The notes under the pieces: model-generated
The model's input: the letters and a program-made list of their open reading frames with translations, nothing else
Told to the model about the DNA's origin: nothing
Databases searched by the model: none
In this document: positions 34,870 to 43,296 of the stretch, one piece after another
Numbering within the stretch: the stretch's first letter is position 1
Layout of the letters: every line of letters starts with the position of its first letter
Translations under genes and position numbers: made by a program
Source of the DNA: JAZREA01 sp045660545
Lineage (GTDB): Bacteria > Bacillota > Clostridia > Monoglobales > Firm-18
DNA length: 49,926 nt
Direction: 5' to 3'
NCBI GenBank assembly: GCA_045660545.1
Contig: JAZREA010000009.1
Span: 1-49,926, forward strand

Positions 34870-35895
34870 CTACTGCCCCTTTTTATAATTTGCGCTAAGC
34901 TGTCCGCAGGCGGCGTTTAGGTCGTCGCCGAACTTGCGCCTTACGGTAACGTTTGTTCCCTGTTGCTTTAATATGTCAAAGAACTTGCCGATTCTTTCTT
35001 CAGAACTTTGTTTAAAATCGGAAGAGCTTGTGCGGTTGTATGGAATAAGGTTTACATAGCATTTAATGCCTTTTAGCAAAGCCGCCAGCTCGTATGCGCA
35101 CTCGTCGCTGTCGTTTATGCCGTCTAACATTATGTATGCAAAAGTCGCCTTTTTGTTTCCGCTTTCGGTATATACTCTGACTGCATCGACAAGCTCACGA
35201 ATCGGGTACTTTTTGTTGATGGGCATAAGTGTGTTTCGCAAAGCGTCGTTTGGTGCGTGCAGACTAACTGTAAGCGCATTAAGAGTCGGGCGCTTTGAAA
35301 ACTCGAGTATTTTAGGAACCACTCCGCAGGTGGATACCGTAAGATGCTTTGGACCAATCGCAACCGATAATGTGTCCGTGATTATGTCGATAAAGTCTAT
35401 AACTTCTTCATAGTTGTCAAAAGGCTCGCCTATTCCCATAAGCACGATGTGAGTAACAGGCACCTTTAAAACATCGGTTATATAAAGCACCTGACCAACC
35501 ATTTCCGCGGCGGTTAAATTCCTGATTTTCTTAAGCTTTCCGCTTTCGCAAAAGGCACAGTCCATGTTGCACCCAACCTGTGTGGAAACACAAACGCCGT
35601 TGCCGTAGGTGTGCTTCATAAGTACTGTTTCTACCTGGCTGTTGTCTGTGAGGGTGAAAAGGTACTTGCATGTGTCGCTGTTTTCGGACATATCTGCGAG
35701 CGTGGGCAAAGACATGCAAAAATCATCACTAAGCCTTTTTATAACGGCGGGGCCAAACTTGTCTATTTGCGAAAAGTCGGTTATCTTCCGGTGGTACAAC
35801 TCTTTAAAGACAATTCTTGCTTTGGCGGGGTTGTGACCAATGGATAAAAAGTAATCTTCAAGCTTTTTTAAAGTAAGTCCGTAAATATTTTTCAT
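34870..35895 (-). CDS. rlmN: Dual-specificity 23S rRNA/tRNA adenine-C2 methyltransferase RlmN
   Basis: RlmN is a radical-SAM enzyme that methylates A2503 of 23S rRNA and A37 of some tRNAs. The 341-residue protein has the radical-SAM cluster motif CNMDCAFC (about 119-126), the GIGEPFDNYE segment, and the C-terminal methyl-carrying cysteine in LNAACGQL (about residue 332). The ATG overlaps the luxS stop by one base on the minus strand, so the two genes form one operon, an unusual pairing. Confidence 0.94.
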   Translation of the reverse strand: MKNIYGLTLKKLEDYFLSIGHNPAKARIVFKELYHRKITDFSQIDKFGPAVIKRLSDDFCMSLPTLADMSENSDTCKYLFTLTDNSQVETVLMKHTYGNGVCVSTQVGCNMDCAFCESGKLKKIRNLTAAEMVGQVLYITDVLKVPVTHIVLMGIGEPFDNYEEVIDFIDIITDTLSVAIGPKHLTVSTCGVVPKILEFSKRPTLNALTVSLHAPNDALRNTLMPINKKYPIRELVDAVRVYTESGNKKATFAYIMLDGINDSDECAYELAALLKGIKCYVNLIPYNRTSSSDFKQSSEERIGKFFDILKQQGTNVTVRRKFGDDLNAACGQLSANYKKGQ

Positions 35896-36347
35896 TATCC
35901 AAAAACCTTGTCAGAAAGACCCTTCTTTAATACTTCTTGTGCGTACTGCTTTGCAAGCTCGATTGAGTGGAGCTTGTAATTTCCGCACTGCACCTCGTTC
36001 ATCGCGGGGATGACTTCGTCTTCTAATGCTTTTTTAAGAGCGTAGGTTACGGCGTCTATTATCTCGCCCACCTCGTGCTCACCCCATGTTACCATATAAA
36101 ATCCCGTGCGGCATCCCATCGGAGAGATGTCGATTATATAGTCAGCCTTTTCCCTTAGGTGTGTCGCCATAAGGTGCTCTAAGGTGTGGATGCCCTCACT
36201 TTGCATTTCCTCCACGTTTGGCTGCATAAACCTTATGTCAAATTTTGTTACAGTATCGCCTTTTGGGCCCTTTTGAACGCAACATTTGCGCACAAACGGC
36301 GCCTTGACCTTTGTGTGGTCGAGTTCAAAGCTTTCAACCTTTTGCAT
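35895..36347 (-). CDS. luxS: S-ribosylhomocysteine lyase LuxS
   Basis: LuxS splits S-ribosylhomocysteine into homocysteine and DPD, the precursor of the signal AI-2. The 150-residue protein has the metal site HxxxH (H54 and H58 in HTLEH), the catalytic CRTGFY (C79) and the third metal ligand C121. A GGAGGTATC ribosome site precedes the ATG and a good promoter lies 35 bases upstream. The enzyme that makes its substrate, MtnN, is encoded at 42496-43188, so the full SAH detoxification route is here. Confidence 0.97.
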   Translation of the reverse strand: MQKVESFELDHTKVKAPFVRKCCVQKGPKGDTVTKFDIRFMQPNVEEMQSEGIHTLEHLMATHLREKADYIIDISPMGCRTGFYMVTWGEHEVGEIIDAVTYALKKALEDEVIPAMNEVQCGNYKLHSIELAKQYAQEVLKKGLSDKVFG

Positions 36348-36381
36348 TTTGATACCTCCGCGCGAATAATCATTAATAATA

Positions 36382-36410
36382 ATTATACAGCAAAGTTAAA
36401 TTTTTGTAAA
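36382..36410 (-). promoter_or_regulatory. Promoter of luxS-rlmN
   Basis: On the minus strand TTTACA (36405-36410), 17 bases, TATAAT (36382-36387), 35 bases upstream of luxS. Confidence 0.82.
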
Positions 36411-36426
36411 GGTTTGTGAAAACGTA

Positions 36427-36455
36427 TTGAAAAGGCGTTTCTTTTATGTTAGAAT
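36427..36455 (+). promoter_or_regulatory. Promoter of the DUF5685-like gene
   Basis: TTGAAA (36427-36432), 17 bases, TAGAAT (36450-36455). The start codon lies only nine bases after the -10 box, so the mRNA should be leaderless or almost so. Confidence 0.75.
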
Positions 36456-36464
36456 AACTGTACT

Positions 36465-37268
36465 ATGTTTGGATATGTTAATGTTTATAAAGATTTACTG
36501 CGGGTGTGCGATTATAATACTTTTAGAGGTTATTATTGCGGCCTTTGCAGAGAGCTTGGCAAAAAGTATAACGCTGTTACGAGGCTTGGGCTTAGTTATG
36601 ATATGACTTTTTTAGCGATTTTAATCTCGTCTCTTTGTGATGACAAGCCAAAGTTTGAGTCAAAAAGGTGTCTTGTACACCCAATGGCGAAAAGAGCGTC
36701 GGTAACGGACGATTTTGGAATTGAATATGCGGCGGATATATCTGTTATACTCACTTATTTAAAGCTTAAGGACAACTGGGACGACGAGAGGAGTGTAAAG
36801 AGCTTTTTGCGCGTTTTTTACCTTTATCCATACAAAAGGGCGGCAAAGAAGAGGAAGGACAAGTTTTCGTCAATAACTGCCTGTATGGAGGACCTCCGCG
36901 TGCTTGAGGCGGAAGGGTGCGACAATCCTGACAAGGTCGCTGACTGCTTTGGCCGTCTTTTGCAGGACGTGTTCGACATCGACGGCAAAAACAGGGCTAT
37001 GGCATGGCTTGGGTATAATATAGGCAGGTATATATATGTTTTAGACGCGCTTTTAGACCTTGAAGACGACATTAAAAAGGGATGCTACAACCCGTTTTAT
37101 AAAATGTCGGGCGACAAAGACGCACTAAAAGAACAGGTTAAATACTCGCTTTTGCTCACTCTTACGGAAGTGTCAAACGCGTATAACCTTTTGGACATTA
37201 AAAAGAACAAGGAAATTTTGGATAATATTATATATGTTGGTCTTAGGAATAATTTAGAAAAGATTTAG
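36465..37268 (+). CDS. DUF5685-like protein of unknown function
   Basis: The 267-residue protein opens MFGYVNVYKDLLRVCDYNTFRGYYCGLCRELGKKYN, the pattern I associate with the DUF5685 family, which is common in Clostridia. Three early cysteines (C15, C25, C28) could bind metal; the rest is helical, with acidic and aromatic patches (DNWDDERS, LLDLEDDIKKG) that recall all-helical diphosphate-processing folds, but I infer no enzyme activity. There is no ribosome site: ATG 36465 follows the -10 box by nine bases. It is followed 11 bases later by a DnaJ-domain gene. Confidence 0.75.
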   Translation: MFGYVNVYKDLLRVCDYNTFRGYYCGLCRELGKKYNAVTRLGLSYDMTFLAILISSLCDDKPKFESKRCLVHPMAKRASVTDDFGIEYAADISVILTYLKLKDNWDDERSVKSFLRVFYLYPYKRAAKKRKDKFSSITACMEDLRVLEAEGCDNPDKVADCFGRLLQDVFDIDGKNRAMAWLGYNIGRYIYVLDALLDLEDDIKKGCYNPFYKMSGDKDALKEQVKYSLLLTLTEVSNAYNLLDIKKNKEILDNIIYVGLRNNLEKI

Positions 37269-37279
37269 GAGGATTTAAA

Positions 37280-37879
37280 ATGAATCCGTATGAAGTTTTA
37301 GGCGTTCCTGAAAACGCCGACGCAGACACCGTCAAGGCTGCGTACAGAGAGCTTGTAAAAAAATACCATCCCGACAACTACAAGGACAACCCGCTTGCGG
37401 ACCTCGCTAACGAAAAATTACAGGAAATCAACGAGGCGTACGACATGATAACAAGGTCTGGCGCGGGCGGTGGGCACAAAAGCTCGTCGTCTTACAGCTC
37501 GGGCGGTTATGGCGCAAAGTTTGCATACGTAAGGAACTTAATCGCGCAAAGGCGCTTTGCCGACGCGGACGCCGAGCTTAACAGAATAGCAGACCAAAGT
37601 GCAGAGTGGCACTATTTAAAGGGCTGTGTTTGTATGAGCAGGGGCTGGACGATTGAGGGCATAAACCACCTGCAAACAGCGGTTAATATGGAGCCGGGCA
37701 ACGCAGAGTATGTAAACATGCTAAACAGTCTTCGGATGAGGCAGAGCGCGTTCAACCAAAGAGGCGCGGGCTACGGCTATAACGCGGGTGGCGGAGACCC
37801 CTGCTCTTGCTGTGGTAATCTGCTTTGTGCAGACTGCTGCTGCGAGATGATGGGCGGAGATTTGGTCCCCTGCTGCTGA
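37280..37879 (+). CDS. DnaJ-domain protein with repeat middle and Cys-rich tail
   Basis: The 199-residue protein has a J domain (1-~65) with the HPD motif at 30-32, which should stimulate DnaK. A Ser/Gly linker follows, then a TPR-like helical pair (about 85-150: AQRRFADADAELNRIADQSAEWHYLKGCV ... NHLQTAVNMEPGNAEYV). The last ~27 residues hold nine or ten cysteines in CSCC, CADCCC and CC groups, which suggests metal binding. It lacks the DnaJ zinc finger and C-terminal domains, so it is a specialised co-chaperone. It is in an operon with the DUF5685-like gene and a membrane protein. The AGGAGG ribosome site is good. Confidence 0.88.
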   Translation: MNPYEVLGVPENADADTVKAAYRELVKKYHPDNYKDNPLADLANEKLQEINEAYDMITRSGAGGGHKSSSSYSSGGYGAKFAYVRNLIAQRRFADADAELNRIADQSAEWHYLKGCVCMSRGWTIEGINHLQTAVNMEPGNAEYVNMLNSLRMRQSAFNQRGAGYGYNAGGGDPCSCCGNLLCADCCCEMMGGDLVPCC

Positions 37880-37898
37880 CGAAAGGAAGGGAACTGTT

Positions 37899-38387
37899 AT
37901 GAGCAAAAAGCTTGCCTTTTGTTCGATGATGGCGGCTCTTGGCATTTTGTCGATGCTCGTTACCGCCGTTTTGACGACTAACACGGTGTTTTTCTTTTTG
38001 TTTTCCACGTTATTTACCTATATTTGTGCAGAAGAGTACGGAAAAAGATACGGCCTTTTGGTTTACTTTGTGATTTCTGCGGTCTCGCTTATGCTGTTGC
38101 CAAACAAGGTTTCTGTTGCCTTTTACGCGGCGGCGGTGGGGTATTATCCTGCTATTAAGCTCTTGATTGAGCGGACCTTTACACGAAGCGGACTGAGGTG
38201 GTTTTTAAAATTTGTCTTTTTTGGTGTGGCGGCGTGCATTTCGTACTTCTTTATTAAGGCGCTTTTTACGATTGAATTGCCGTTCTCGCTTTTGGTGGCT
38301 TTTGCTGCGGTGTTGTTTTTAATATACGACTTTTGTCTTACGATTGGAATAAGGTTTTACATTTTCAGGTTAAGAAAACATAAATAA
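37899..38387 (+). CDS. Small polytopic membrane protein of unknown function
   Basis: I do not recognise a specific family. The 162-residue protein has about four or five hydrophobic spans (roughly residues 5-40, 50-68, 72-90, 102-122 and 125-150) and a basic C-terminus (RFYIFRLRKHK). The AAAGGAAGGG ribosome site lies just before the ATG. It is the third gene of the operon with the DnaJ-like protein, followed by a terminator. A membrane partner for the co-chaperone is possible but unproven. Confidence 0.7.
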   Translation: MSKKLAFCSMMAALGILSMLVTAVLTTNTVFFFLFSTLFTYICAEEYGKRYGLLVYFVISAVSLMLLPNKVSVAFYAAAVGYYPAIKLLIERTFTRSGLRWFLKFVFFGVAACISYFFIKALFTIELPFSLLVAFAAVLFLIYDFCLTIGIRFYIFRLRKHK

Positions 38388-38425
38388 AAAGCGTAGGGAG
38401 GATAATCCTCCTTACGCTTTTTTTA
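38387..38425 (+). terminator. Bidirectional terminator between the DnaJ operon and rarA
   Basis: A stem joining AAAAGCGTA and TACGCTTTT plus GGAGG/CCTCC, with T-rich tails on both sides. It serves converging transcripts. Confidence 0.88.
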
Positions 38426-39691
38426 TTTTTTAATATTGTCCCAATAAGATTTTATATTTTGCTCAAACTTATTCTCGCCCGGGGTGTAGTACGTTTTGCC
38501 CACAAGGTTGTCCGGCAAGTATTGTTGCTTTACATAGTGGTTTTTATAGTCGTGGGGGTAGAGGTAGTGCTGGCCGCGTACAACGTCGCCCTCTCCGTCG
38601 TAGTGGACGTTTTGAAGGTTGCGCGGAACGCTTCCTGTTTCGCCCCTTTCGATGTCGCCTATCGCTTGCGCTATGGCAAGATATGCGGAATTAGACTTTG
38701 GAGCCGTAGCGAGCAGTATAGCCGCCTCTGCAAGAGGAATCCTCGCCTCAGGAAGACCCAGCTGCAAGGCACAGTCTACACAAGACTTCACAATAGAAAC
38801 AGCCTGCGGATACGCAAGGCCTACGTCCTCGCATGCGATTACCATAAGCCGACGGCAAATGGAAATGATGTCTCCCGCGCACACCAGCCTTGCGACGTAG
38901 TGCACCGCTGCGTCAGGGTCGCTTCCTCGGATACTCTTTTGAAGCGCGCTTAAAAGGTCGTAGTGGTTGTCGCCGAGCTTGTCGTATGTAAGAGCGGTCT
39001 TTTGTGACGCCTGTTCTGCTACATCAAGCGTTATTTTTATAACCCCGTCAGCGTCAGGCATTACGCTAAACATACTGACTTCAAGCGCGTTAAGCGCCTT
39101 TCTTACGTCGCCGCCCGACATTTGTGAAATGTGCTCTATGGCATCACGTGCTATTGATATCTCGTTGTCAGGAAATTCTGACGAAAGTTTTTTAACAGCG
39201 CGGTTTAATGCGAAGGATATATCGTCTGCTTCAACGGGCTTGAACTCAAACACGCTGCAACGGCTTAAAATAGCGTTGTAGACGTAAAAGTACGGGTTTT
39301 CCGTAGTGCTGGCGATTAAGGTGATGTCGCCCTTTTCGATAAATTCAAGCAGAGACTGCTGTTGCTTTTTGTTGAAGTTTTGTATCTCGTCTAAGTACAA
39401 AACCACGCTTTTTGAAAAGCTGCTTTTACCAACCTCTGCGGTTATCGCCTTGATGTCGGCAAGAGACGCGTTAGTCGCATTAAGCTTGTAAAACGGCCTG
39501 TCACACGCCTTTGCGGCGATGTTTGCGACGGTTGTCTTGCCCGTTCCCGACGGACCGTAGAAAATCATGTTCGGTATATTGCCGGAGTCTATTAAGTTTT
39601 TAAGTATCATGTTTTCGCCGATAAGATGACGCTGGCCCACCACGTCGTCAAGTGTCGTTGGCCGGAGGCGCTCTGCCAAAGGTGTGTTCAT
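38423..39691 (-). CDS. rarA: Replication-associated recombination protein RarA (MgsA)
   Basis: RarA is an AAA+ ATPase that acts at stalled replication forks. The 422-residue protein begins MNTPLAERLRPTTLDDVVGQRHLIG, has Walker A GPSGTGKT (46-53), Walker B YLDEIQNF (about 105), sensor motifs (STTENPYF) and the C-terminal tetramerisation part ending in GQHYLYPHDY. It is a single-gene transcript on the minus strand, divergent from nth. Confidence 0.96.
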   Translation of the reverse strand: MNTPLAERLRPTTLDDVVGQRHLIGENMILKNLIDSGNIPNMIFYGPSGTGKTTVANIAAKACDRPFYKLNATNASLADIKAITAEVGKSSFSKSVVLYLDEIQNFNKKQQQSLLEFIEKGDITLIASTTENPYFYVYNAILSRCSVFEFKPVEADDISFALNRAVKKLSSEFPDNEISIARDAIEHISQMSGGDVRKALNALEVSMFSVMPDADGVIKITLDVAEQASQKTALTYDKLGDNHYDLLSALQKSIRGSDPDAAVHYVARLVCAGDIISICRRLMVIACEDVGLAYPQAVSIVKSCVDCALQLGLPEARIPLAEAAILLATAPKSNSAYLAIAQAIGDIERGETGSVPRNLQNVHYDGEGDVVRGQHYLYPHDYKNHYVKQQYLPDNLVGKTYYTPGENKFEQNIKSYWDNIKK

Positions 39692-39722
39692 ATTATCAAA
39701 CCCCGTCTTTTAATATAAATTA

Positions 39723-39751
39723 ATTATACTAAAAAAAGCGACGATAATCAA
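39723..39751 (-). promoter_or_regulatory. rarA promoter
   Basis: On the minus strand TTGATT (39746-39751), 17 bases, TATAAT (39723-39728). Confidence 0.8.
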
Positions 39752-39757
39752 TAGTAA

Positions 39758-39786
39758 TTGACACAAAACTTTGATTGTTGTATAAT
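39758..39786 (+). promoter_or_regulatory. nth promoter
   Basis: Perfect consensus: TTGACA (39758-39763), 17 bases, TATAAT (39781-39786). Its -35 box is six bases from that of rarA, so the two polymerases likely compete. Confidence 0.9.
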
Positions 39787-39802
39787 TTATATGGTGGTTT
39801 AT

Positions 39803-40435
39803 ATGACTATGAAAGAGTATATAGAAAAAATAAAAGAGCGCTTTTGCGTTGAGTATGGGGACGCGGACTGCACTCTTGATCATAAAGATTCGTTAGAGCT
39901 TCTAATAGGCGCCCAGCTCGCCACACAGTGTACGGACGCGCGCGTTAATATAGTTATGGCGGAGCTTACAAAGCGCTATAAGACCTGCAAAGACTACGCA
40001 GAGGCGGATGTAGACGAGCTGATCGGCTATATACGTTCTACCGGTTTTTACAAAAACAAGGCGAAAAACATCATAAACTCATGCAAGATTATTTTAGAAA
40101 AGTACGGTGGCGAAGTGCCGTCCGATATGGACGCTCTTACATCCTTGCCCGGAGTTGGCAGAAAGATTGCAAACCTTATAAGAGGAGACATCTTCGGCAT
40201 ACCGGGGATTGTTGTTGACACGCACTGTATGAGGCTTTCGCAACGTATGGGGCTTACAAAACAAAAGGAACAGGTTAAAATAGAAAAGGACCTTGTAAAA
40301 AAGGTGCCAAAGGAGTACCAGACCTTGTTTTGTCACCAGATGGTCGAGCACGGAAGGAAGTATTGCCAGGCCAGAAAGCTGATGTGCGAGTTGTGTTGCA
40401 TCGGTGATATTTGTAAAAAGAAGTTAAAAGCTTAA
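39803..40435 (+). CDS. nth: Endonuclease III (DNA glycosylase/AP lyase)
   Basis: Nth removes oxidised pyrimidines and cuts the abasic site. The 210-residue protein has the helix-hairpin-helix LPGVGRKIAN with the catalytic Lys, the catalytic Asp in VDTHCMRLSQRMG, and the 4Fe-4S motif C-x6-C-x2-C-x5-C at the end (CQARKLMCELCCIGDIC). I chose ATG 39803, five bases after GGTGG; ATG 39791 and 39809 are in frame. An in-frame TTG at 39758 is part of the promoter. The 5' leader is about 10 bases, so the mRNA is nearly leaderless. Confidence 0.94.
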   Translation: MTMKEYIEKIKERFCVEYGDADCTLDHKDSLELLIGAQLATQCTDARVNIVMAELTKRYKTCKDYAEADVDELIGYIRSTGFYKNKAKNIINSCKIILEKYGGEVPSDMDALTSLPGVGRKIANLIRGDIFGIPGIVVDTHCMRLSQRMGLTKQKEQVKIEKDLVKKVPKEYQTLFCHQMVEHGRKYCQARKLMCELCCIGDICKKKLKA

Positions 40436-40457
40436 TAATAATTTGGGAGGATGACAA

Positions 40458-41327
40458 ATGTCGAGTCAGCTAATAACAATAAAAAATGGTGGTTTCACCG
40501 CGCAAATCAGCACTATGGGTGCGGAGCTTCAGTCTTTAAAGAGCGCGGATGGCACAGAGTATATATGGCAGGGAGATCCTGATGTATGGGGTGATAGGGC
40601 GCCTATCTTGTTCCCGATTTGCGGTGGGCTTAAAGAAGATAAGTACGTCTTTGAAGGCAAGGAATACACTATCCCTAAGCACGGCTACGCTTTAAAGAGC
40701 GAATTTGAAGTAGAGTCTGTTGCGGATGAATCTGCTACATTTTTGCTAAAATCAAGCGAAGAGACTAAAAAGGTGTTCCCGTTTGATTACGAGCTTAGGG
40801 TTACATATGTGTTAAAGGATAATGGACTTGATACTAAATACTCTGTAACAAATAAATCTGACAAAAACATGTTCTTTTCAATCGGTGCTCACGAAGGATA
40901 CGCATGCCCCGAGGGTGTTGAGGAATATTCTTTGTGCTTTGATAAAAAGGAAGTGTTAACCCACAACGAGCTTCACGGCAATCTGCTTTCTGATGACGTT
41001 AAAATTTTGGGCGACGGAATAGACGAACTTCCATTAAACTACGACTATTTTAAGGTGGATGCACTAACATTTTTAAACTTAAAATCAAGAGCGATTACCT
41101 TAAAGCATAAAGACGGCAACAGAAGAGTGCGCATTGACTTCCCCGGCTTTGACTATGTCTTTGTCTGGACTATGGCGGGCAAGTACGGGAAGTATGTATG
41201 CATCGAGCCTTGGTGCGGAATCCCTGACTTTGAGGGAACGTCCTATGACTTTACAAAGAAAAAGGGCATTAACGAAATAGGCGCGGGCGAAACATTCGAC
41301 AGAATACATACAATCACAATCGAGTAA
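40458..41327 (+). CDS. Aldose 1-epimerase family protein (LacX-like)
   Basis: The 289-residue protein fits the galactose mutarotase-like fold: MGAELQSLKSADGTEYIWQGDPDVWGDRAPILFPICGGL near the start, HGYALKSEFE with a family His, the GAHEGYACP segment with a second conserved His, and a C-terminal WCGIPDFEGTSYDF. LacX-type members act on sugar anomers or hexose-6-phosphates; the substrate here is unknown. A TGGGAGGATG ribosome site precedes the ATG, 22 bases after nth, so it may be co-transcribed with it. Confidence 0.9.
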   Translation: MSSQLITIKNGGFTAQISTMGAELQSLKSADGTEYIWQGDPDVWGDRAPILFPICGGLKEDKYVFEGKEYTIPKHGYALKSEFEVESVADESATFLLKSSEETKKVFPFDYELRVTYVLKDNGLDTKYSVTNKSDKNMFFSIGAHEGYACPEGVEEYSLCFDKKEVLTHNELHGNLLSDDVKILGDGIDELPLNYDYFKVDALTFLNLKSRAITLKHKDGNRRVRIDFPGFDYVFVWTMAGKYGKYVCIEPWCGIPDFEGTSYDFTKKKGINEIGAGETFDRIHTITIE

Positions 41328-41385
41328 TGTATAAATCTGTTGCATATTTTTGTATTTTGAACTAATAAAGGAGACATGATAAATT

Positions 41386-42483
41386 ATGAAGCTTGGTATA
41401 GTTGGGTTGCCAAACGTCGGCAAGAGCACACTTTTTAACGCGATTACAAAGGCGGGCGCCGAGTCGGCGAACTATCCGTTTTGTACGATAGAGCCAAACG
41501 TTGGTATTGTAAGCGTTCCTGACGAGAGGTTAGACGTGCTTGCGAAGATGAACAATTCCGCAAAGGTTGTTCCTGCAATTATCGAGTTTGTTGATATAGC
41601 GGGTCTTGTTAAGGGCGCGAGCCGCGGCGAAGGATTGGGAAACAAGTTTTTGTCCCACATCCGCGAGGTTGACGCTATTGTGCACGTTGTGCGTTGCTTT
41701 GAGGACAAAAATATCGTGCACGTCGACGGAAGCGTTGACTCAATACGCGACGTAGAGACAATAGAGCTTGAGCTTATATTCGCAGACATCGAGTCTGTTG
41801 AAAAGCGAATTGACAGAGCGAAGAAAAGCGCAAAGGGCGGAGACAAGAAGTTTTTGGCAGAGGCTGCGTTTTTCGAGCGCGTTAAGGCGCATCTTGAGGC
41901 GGAAAATCCGGTTAGAACCATGGAGCTTAACGAAGAAGAGCAAGAGTGGATGCGCGATATGTTCTTGATTACGACCAAGCCTGTTATATTTGCGGCTAAC
42001 GTTTCGGAGGACGAGCTTTCAGGAGACTATAAACAAAACGAAAACTACAAAAAGCTTTATGACTTTGCTACATCCAAGGGCTGCGAGATTATCCCCGTTT
42101 CCGCAAGGATAGAGGAGGAAATAGCCCAGCTTGACGACGCAGAAAAGGCGGACTATTTAGAGGCGCTCGGTATTGAAGAGTCGGGGCTTGACAGGCTTGT
42201 CAGAGCAAGCTACAAGCTTTTGGGCCTTATAAGCTACCTTACAAGCGGCGAGCCTGAGACAAGGGCGTGGACCATCGTTAACGGGACCAAGGCGCCGCAG
42301 GCGGCAGGCAAGATACACAGCGACTTTGAACGTGGCTTTATCCGTGCCGAGGTTGTTTCGTACGACGACCTTATCGCGTGCGGCAATATGGTGGCGGCTA
42401 AGGAAAAGGGCCTTGTTCGTTCCGAGGGCAAGGAATATGTCATGAAGGACGGCGACGTTGTTCTTTTCAGAATAAATGTGTGA
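41386..42483 (+). CDS. ychF: Ribosome-binding ATPase YchF (Obg family)
   Basis: YchF belongs to the Obg-type GTPases but prefers ATP and associates with ribosomes in redox stress. The 365-residue protein has the P-loop GLPNVGKST (6-14), the DIAGLVKGAS switch and the C-terminal TGS-like domain (TSGEPETRAWTIVNGTKAPQAAGKIHSDFERGFIRAEV). The ribosome site AAAGGAG lies 12 bases upstream. An overlapping ATG at 41376 is in another frame. The mtnN gene follows 12 bases later. Confidence 0.96.
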   Translation: MKLGIVGLPNVGKSTLFNAITKAGAESANYPFCTIEPNVGIVSVPDERLDVLAKMNNSAKVVPAIIEFVDIAGLVKGASRGEGLGNKFLSHIREVDAIVHVVRCFEDKNIVHVDGSVDSIRDVETIELELIFADIESVEKRIDRAKKSAKGGDKKFLAEAAFFERVKAHLEAENPVRTMELNEEEQEWMRDMFLITTKPVIFAANVSEDELSGDYKQNENYKKLYDFATSKGCEIIPVSARIEEEIAQLDDAEKADYLEALGIEESGLDRLVRASYKLLGLISYLTSGEPETRAWTIVNGTKAPQAAGKIHSDFERGFIRAEVVSYDDLIACGNMVAAKEKGLVRSEGKEYVMKDGDVVLFRINV

Positions 42484-42495
42484 TGGAGTGAAAAA

Positions 42496-43188
42496 ATGAA
42501 AATAGGCATTATAGGAGCTATGGACATAGAGGTCGACGGAATTAAAAAGCATATTGAAAACTGCAAGATTGATAAAATCGGTATGAACGAATTTTGGTAC
42601 GGCAGTCTTTGTGGCCACGACGTTGTGGTTGCAAAGTGCGGTGAGGGCAAGGTTAATTCCGCAATGACCGCGCAAAGTATGATTTTGCAGTACAACCCGG
42701 AAGTGATTATAAACACGGGCGTTGCAGGCGCTTTGAAAAGTGGAATGAAGGTTTTGGACGTTGTGGTTGCAGACGACGTTTGTCAGCACGACTTTGACCT
42801 TACACCTCTTGGCTACGAGCCGGGCTTTGTTCCTCAGGTGGAGGGCGTAAAGATGCCCTGCGATAAACGCGTAGCCGACGCTTTGTGTGCAAGCGCAAAG
42901 AGGCTTTGCGACAGCGGCATACACAGAGGGACTATCGCATCGGGGGACGTTTTTGTTGCGACCAAAGAGCAAAAAGAGAGGATAACTTCCCTCTTTGGAG
43001 CAGTCGCGGCCGAGATGGAGGGCGCAAGCATCGGCCAGGTATGTGTGATTAATAACAAGAGATTTTGTGTCCTAAGGGTTATGTCCGACAACGCGGACGA
43101 AAGCGCCAACATCAGCTTTTCCGAGCTTGCGGTCAAGGCGGCAGATATTTCGGTAGGCGTTGTTTTGGATATGATAAAAAACTTTTAA
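42496..43188 (+). CDS. mtnN: 5'-methylthioadenosine/S-adenosylhomocysteine nucleosidase
   Basis: MtnN (Pfs) cleaves MTA and SAH; the SAH product S-ribosylhomocysteine is the substrate of LuxS. The 230-residue protein starts MKIGIIGAMDIEV with catalytic E12, contains the purine-binding EMEGASIGQV, and the catalytic Asp in SDNADES. GGAGTG precedes the ATG. It shares a transcript with ychF. Confidence 0.96.
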   Translation: MKIGIIGAMDIEVDGIKKHIENCKIDKIGMNEFWYGSLCGHDVVVAKCGEGKVNSAMTAQSMILQYNPEVIINTGVAGALKSGMKVLDVVVADDVCQHDFDLTPLGYEPGFVPQVEGVKMPCDKRVADALCASAKRLCDSGIHRGTIASGDVFVATKEQKERITSLFGAVAAEMEGASIGQVCVINNKRFCVLRVMSDNADESANISFSELAVKAADISVGVVLDMIKNF

Positions 43189-43296
43189 TAATCAATCATT
43201 AAAACTGACTTCCCACTTGCTTTTGATGTTCTAAACTCGCGTTTTTGTGAATAATATTAAATATACTTATTGACATGAACGGGAGAGTGAACAGGA

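Noticed and set aside
36411..36425. Possible Rex operator near luxS and other TTGTGA/TTAACAA half-sites
   Set aside because: Only half-sites are present; no full inverted repeat with the expected spacing was found.
39758..39802. TTG 39758 as the nth start
   Set aside because: It is the -35 box of a perfect promoter, upstream of the transcription start.
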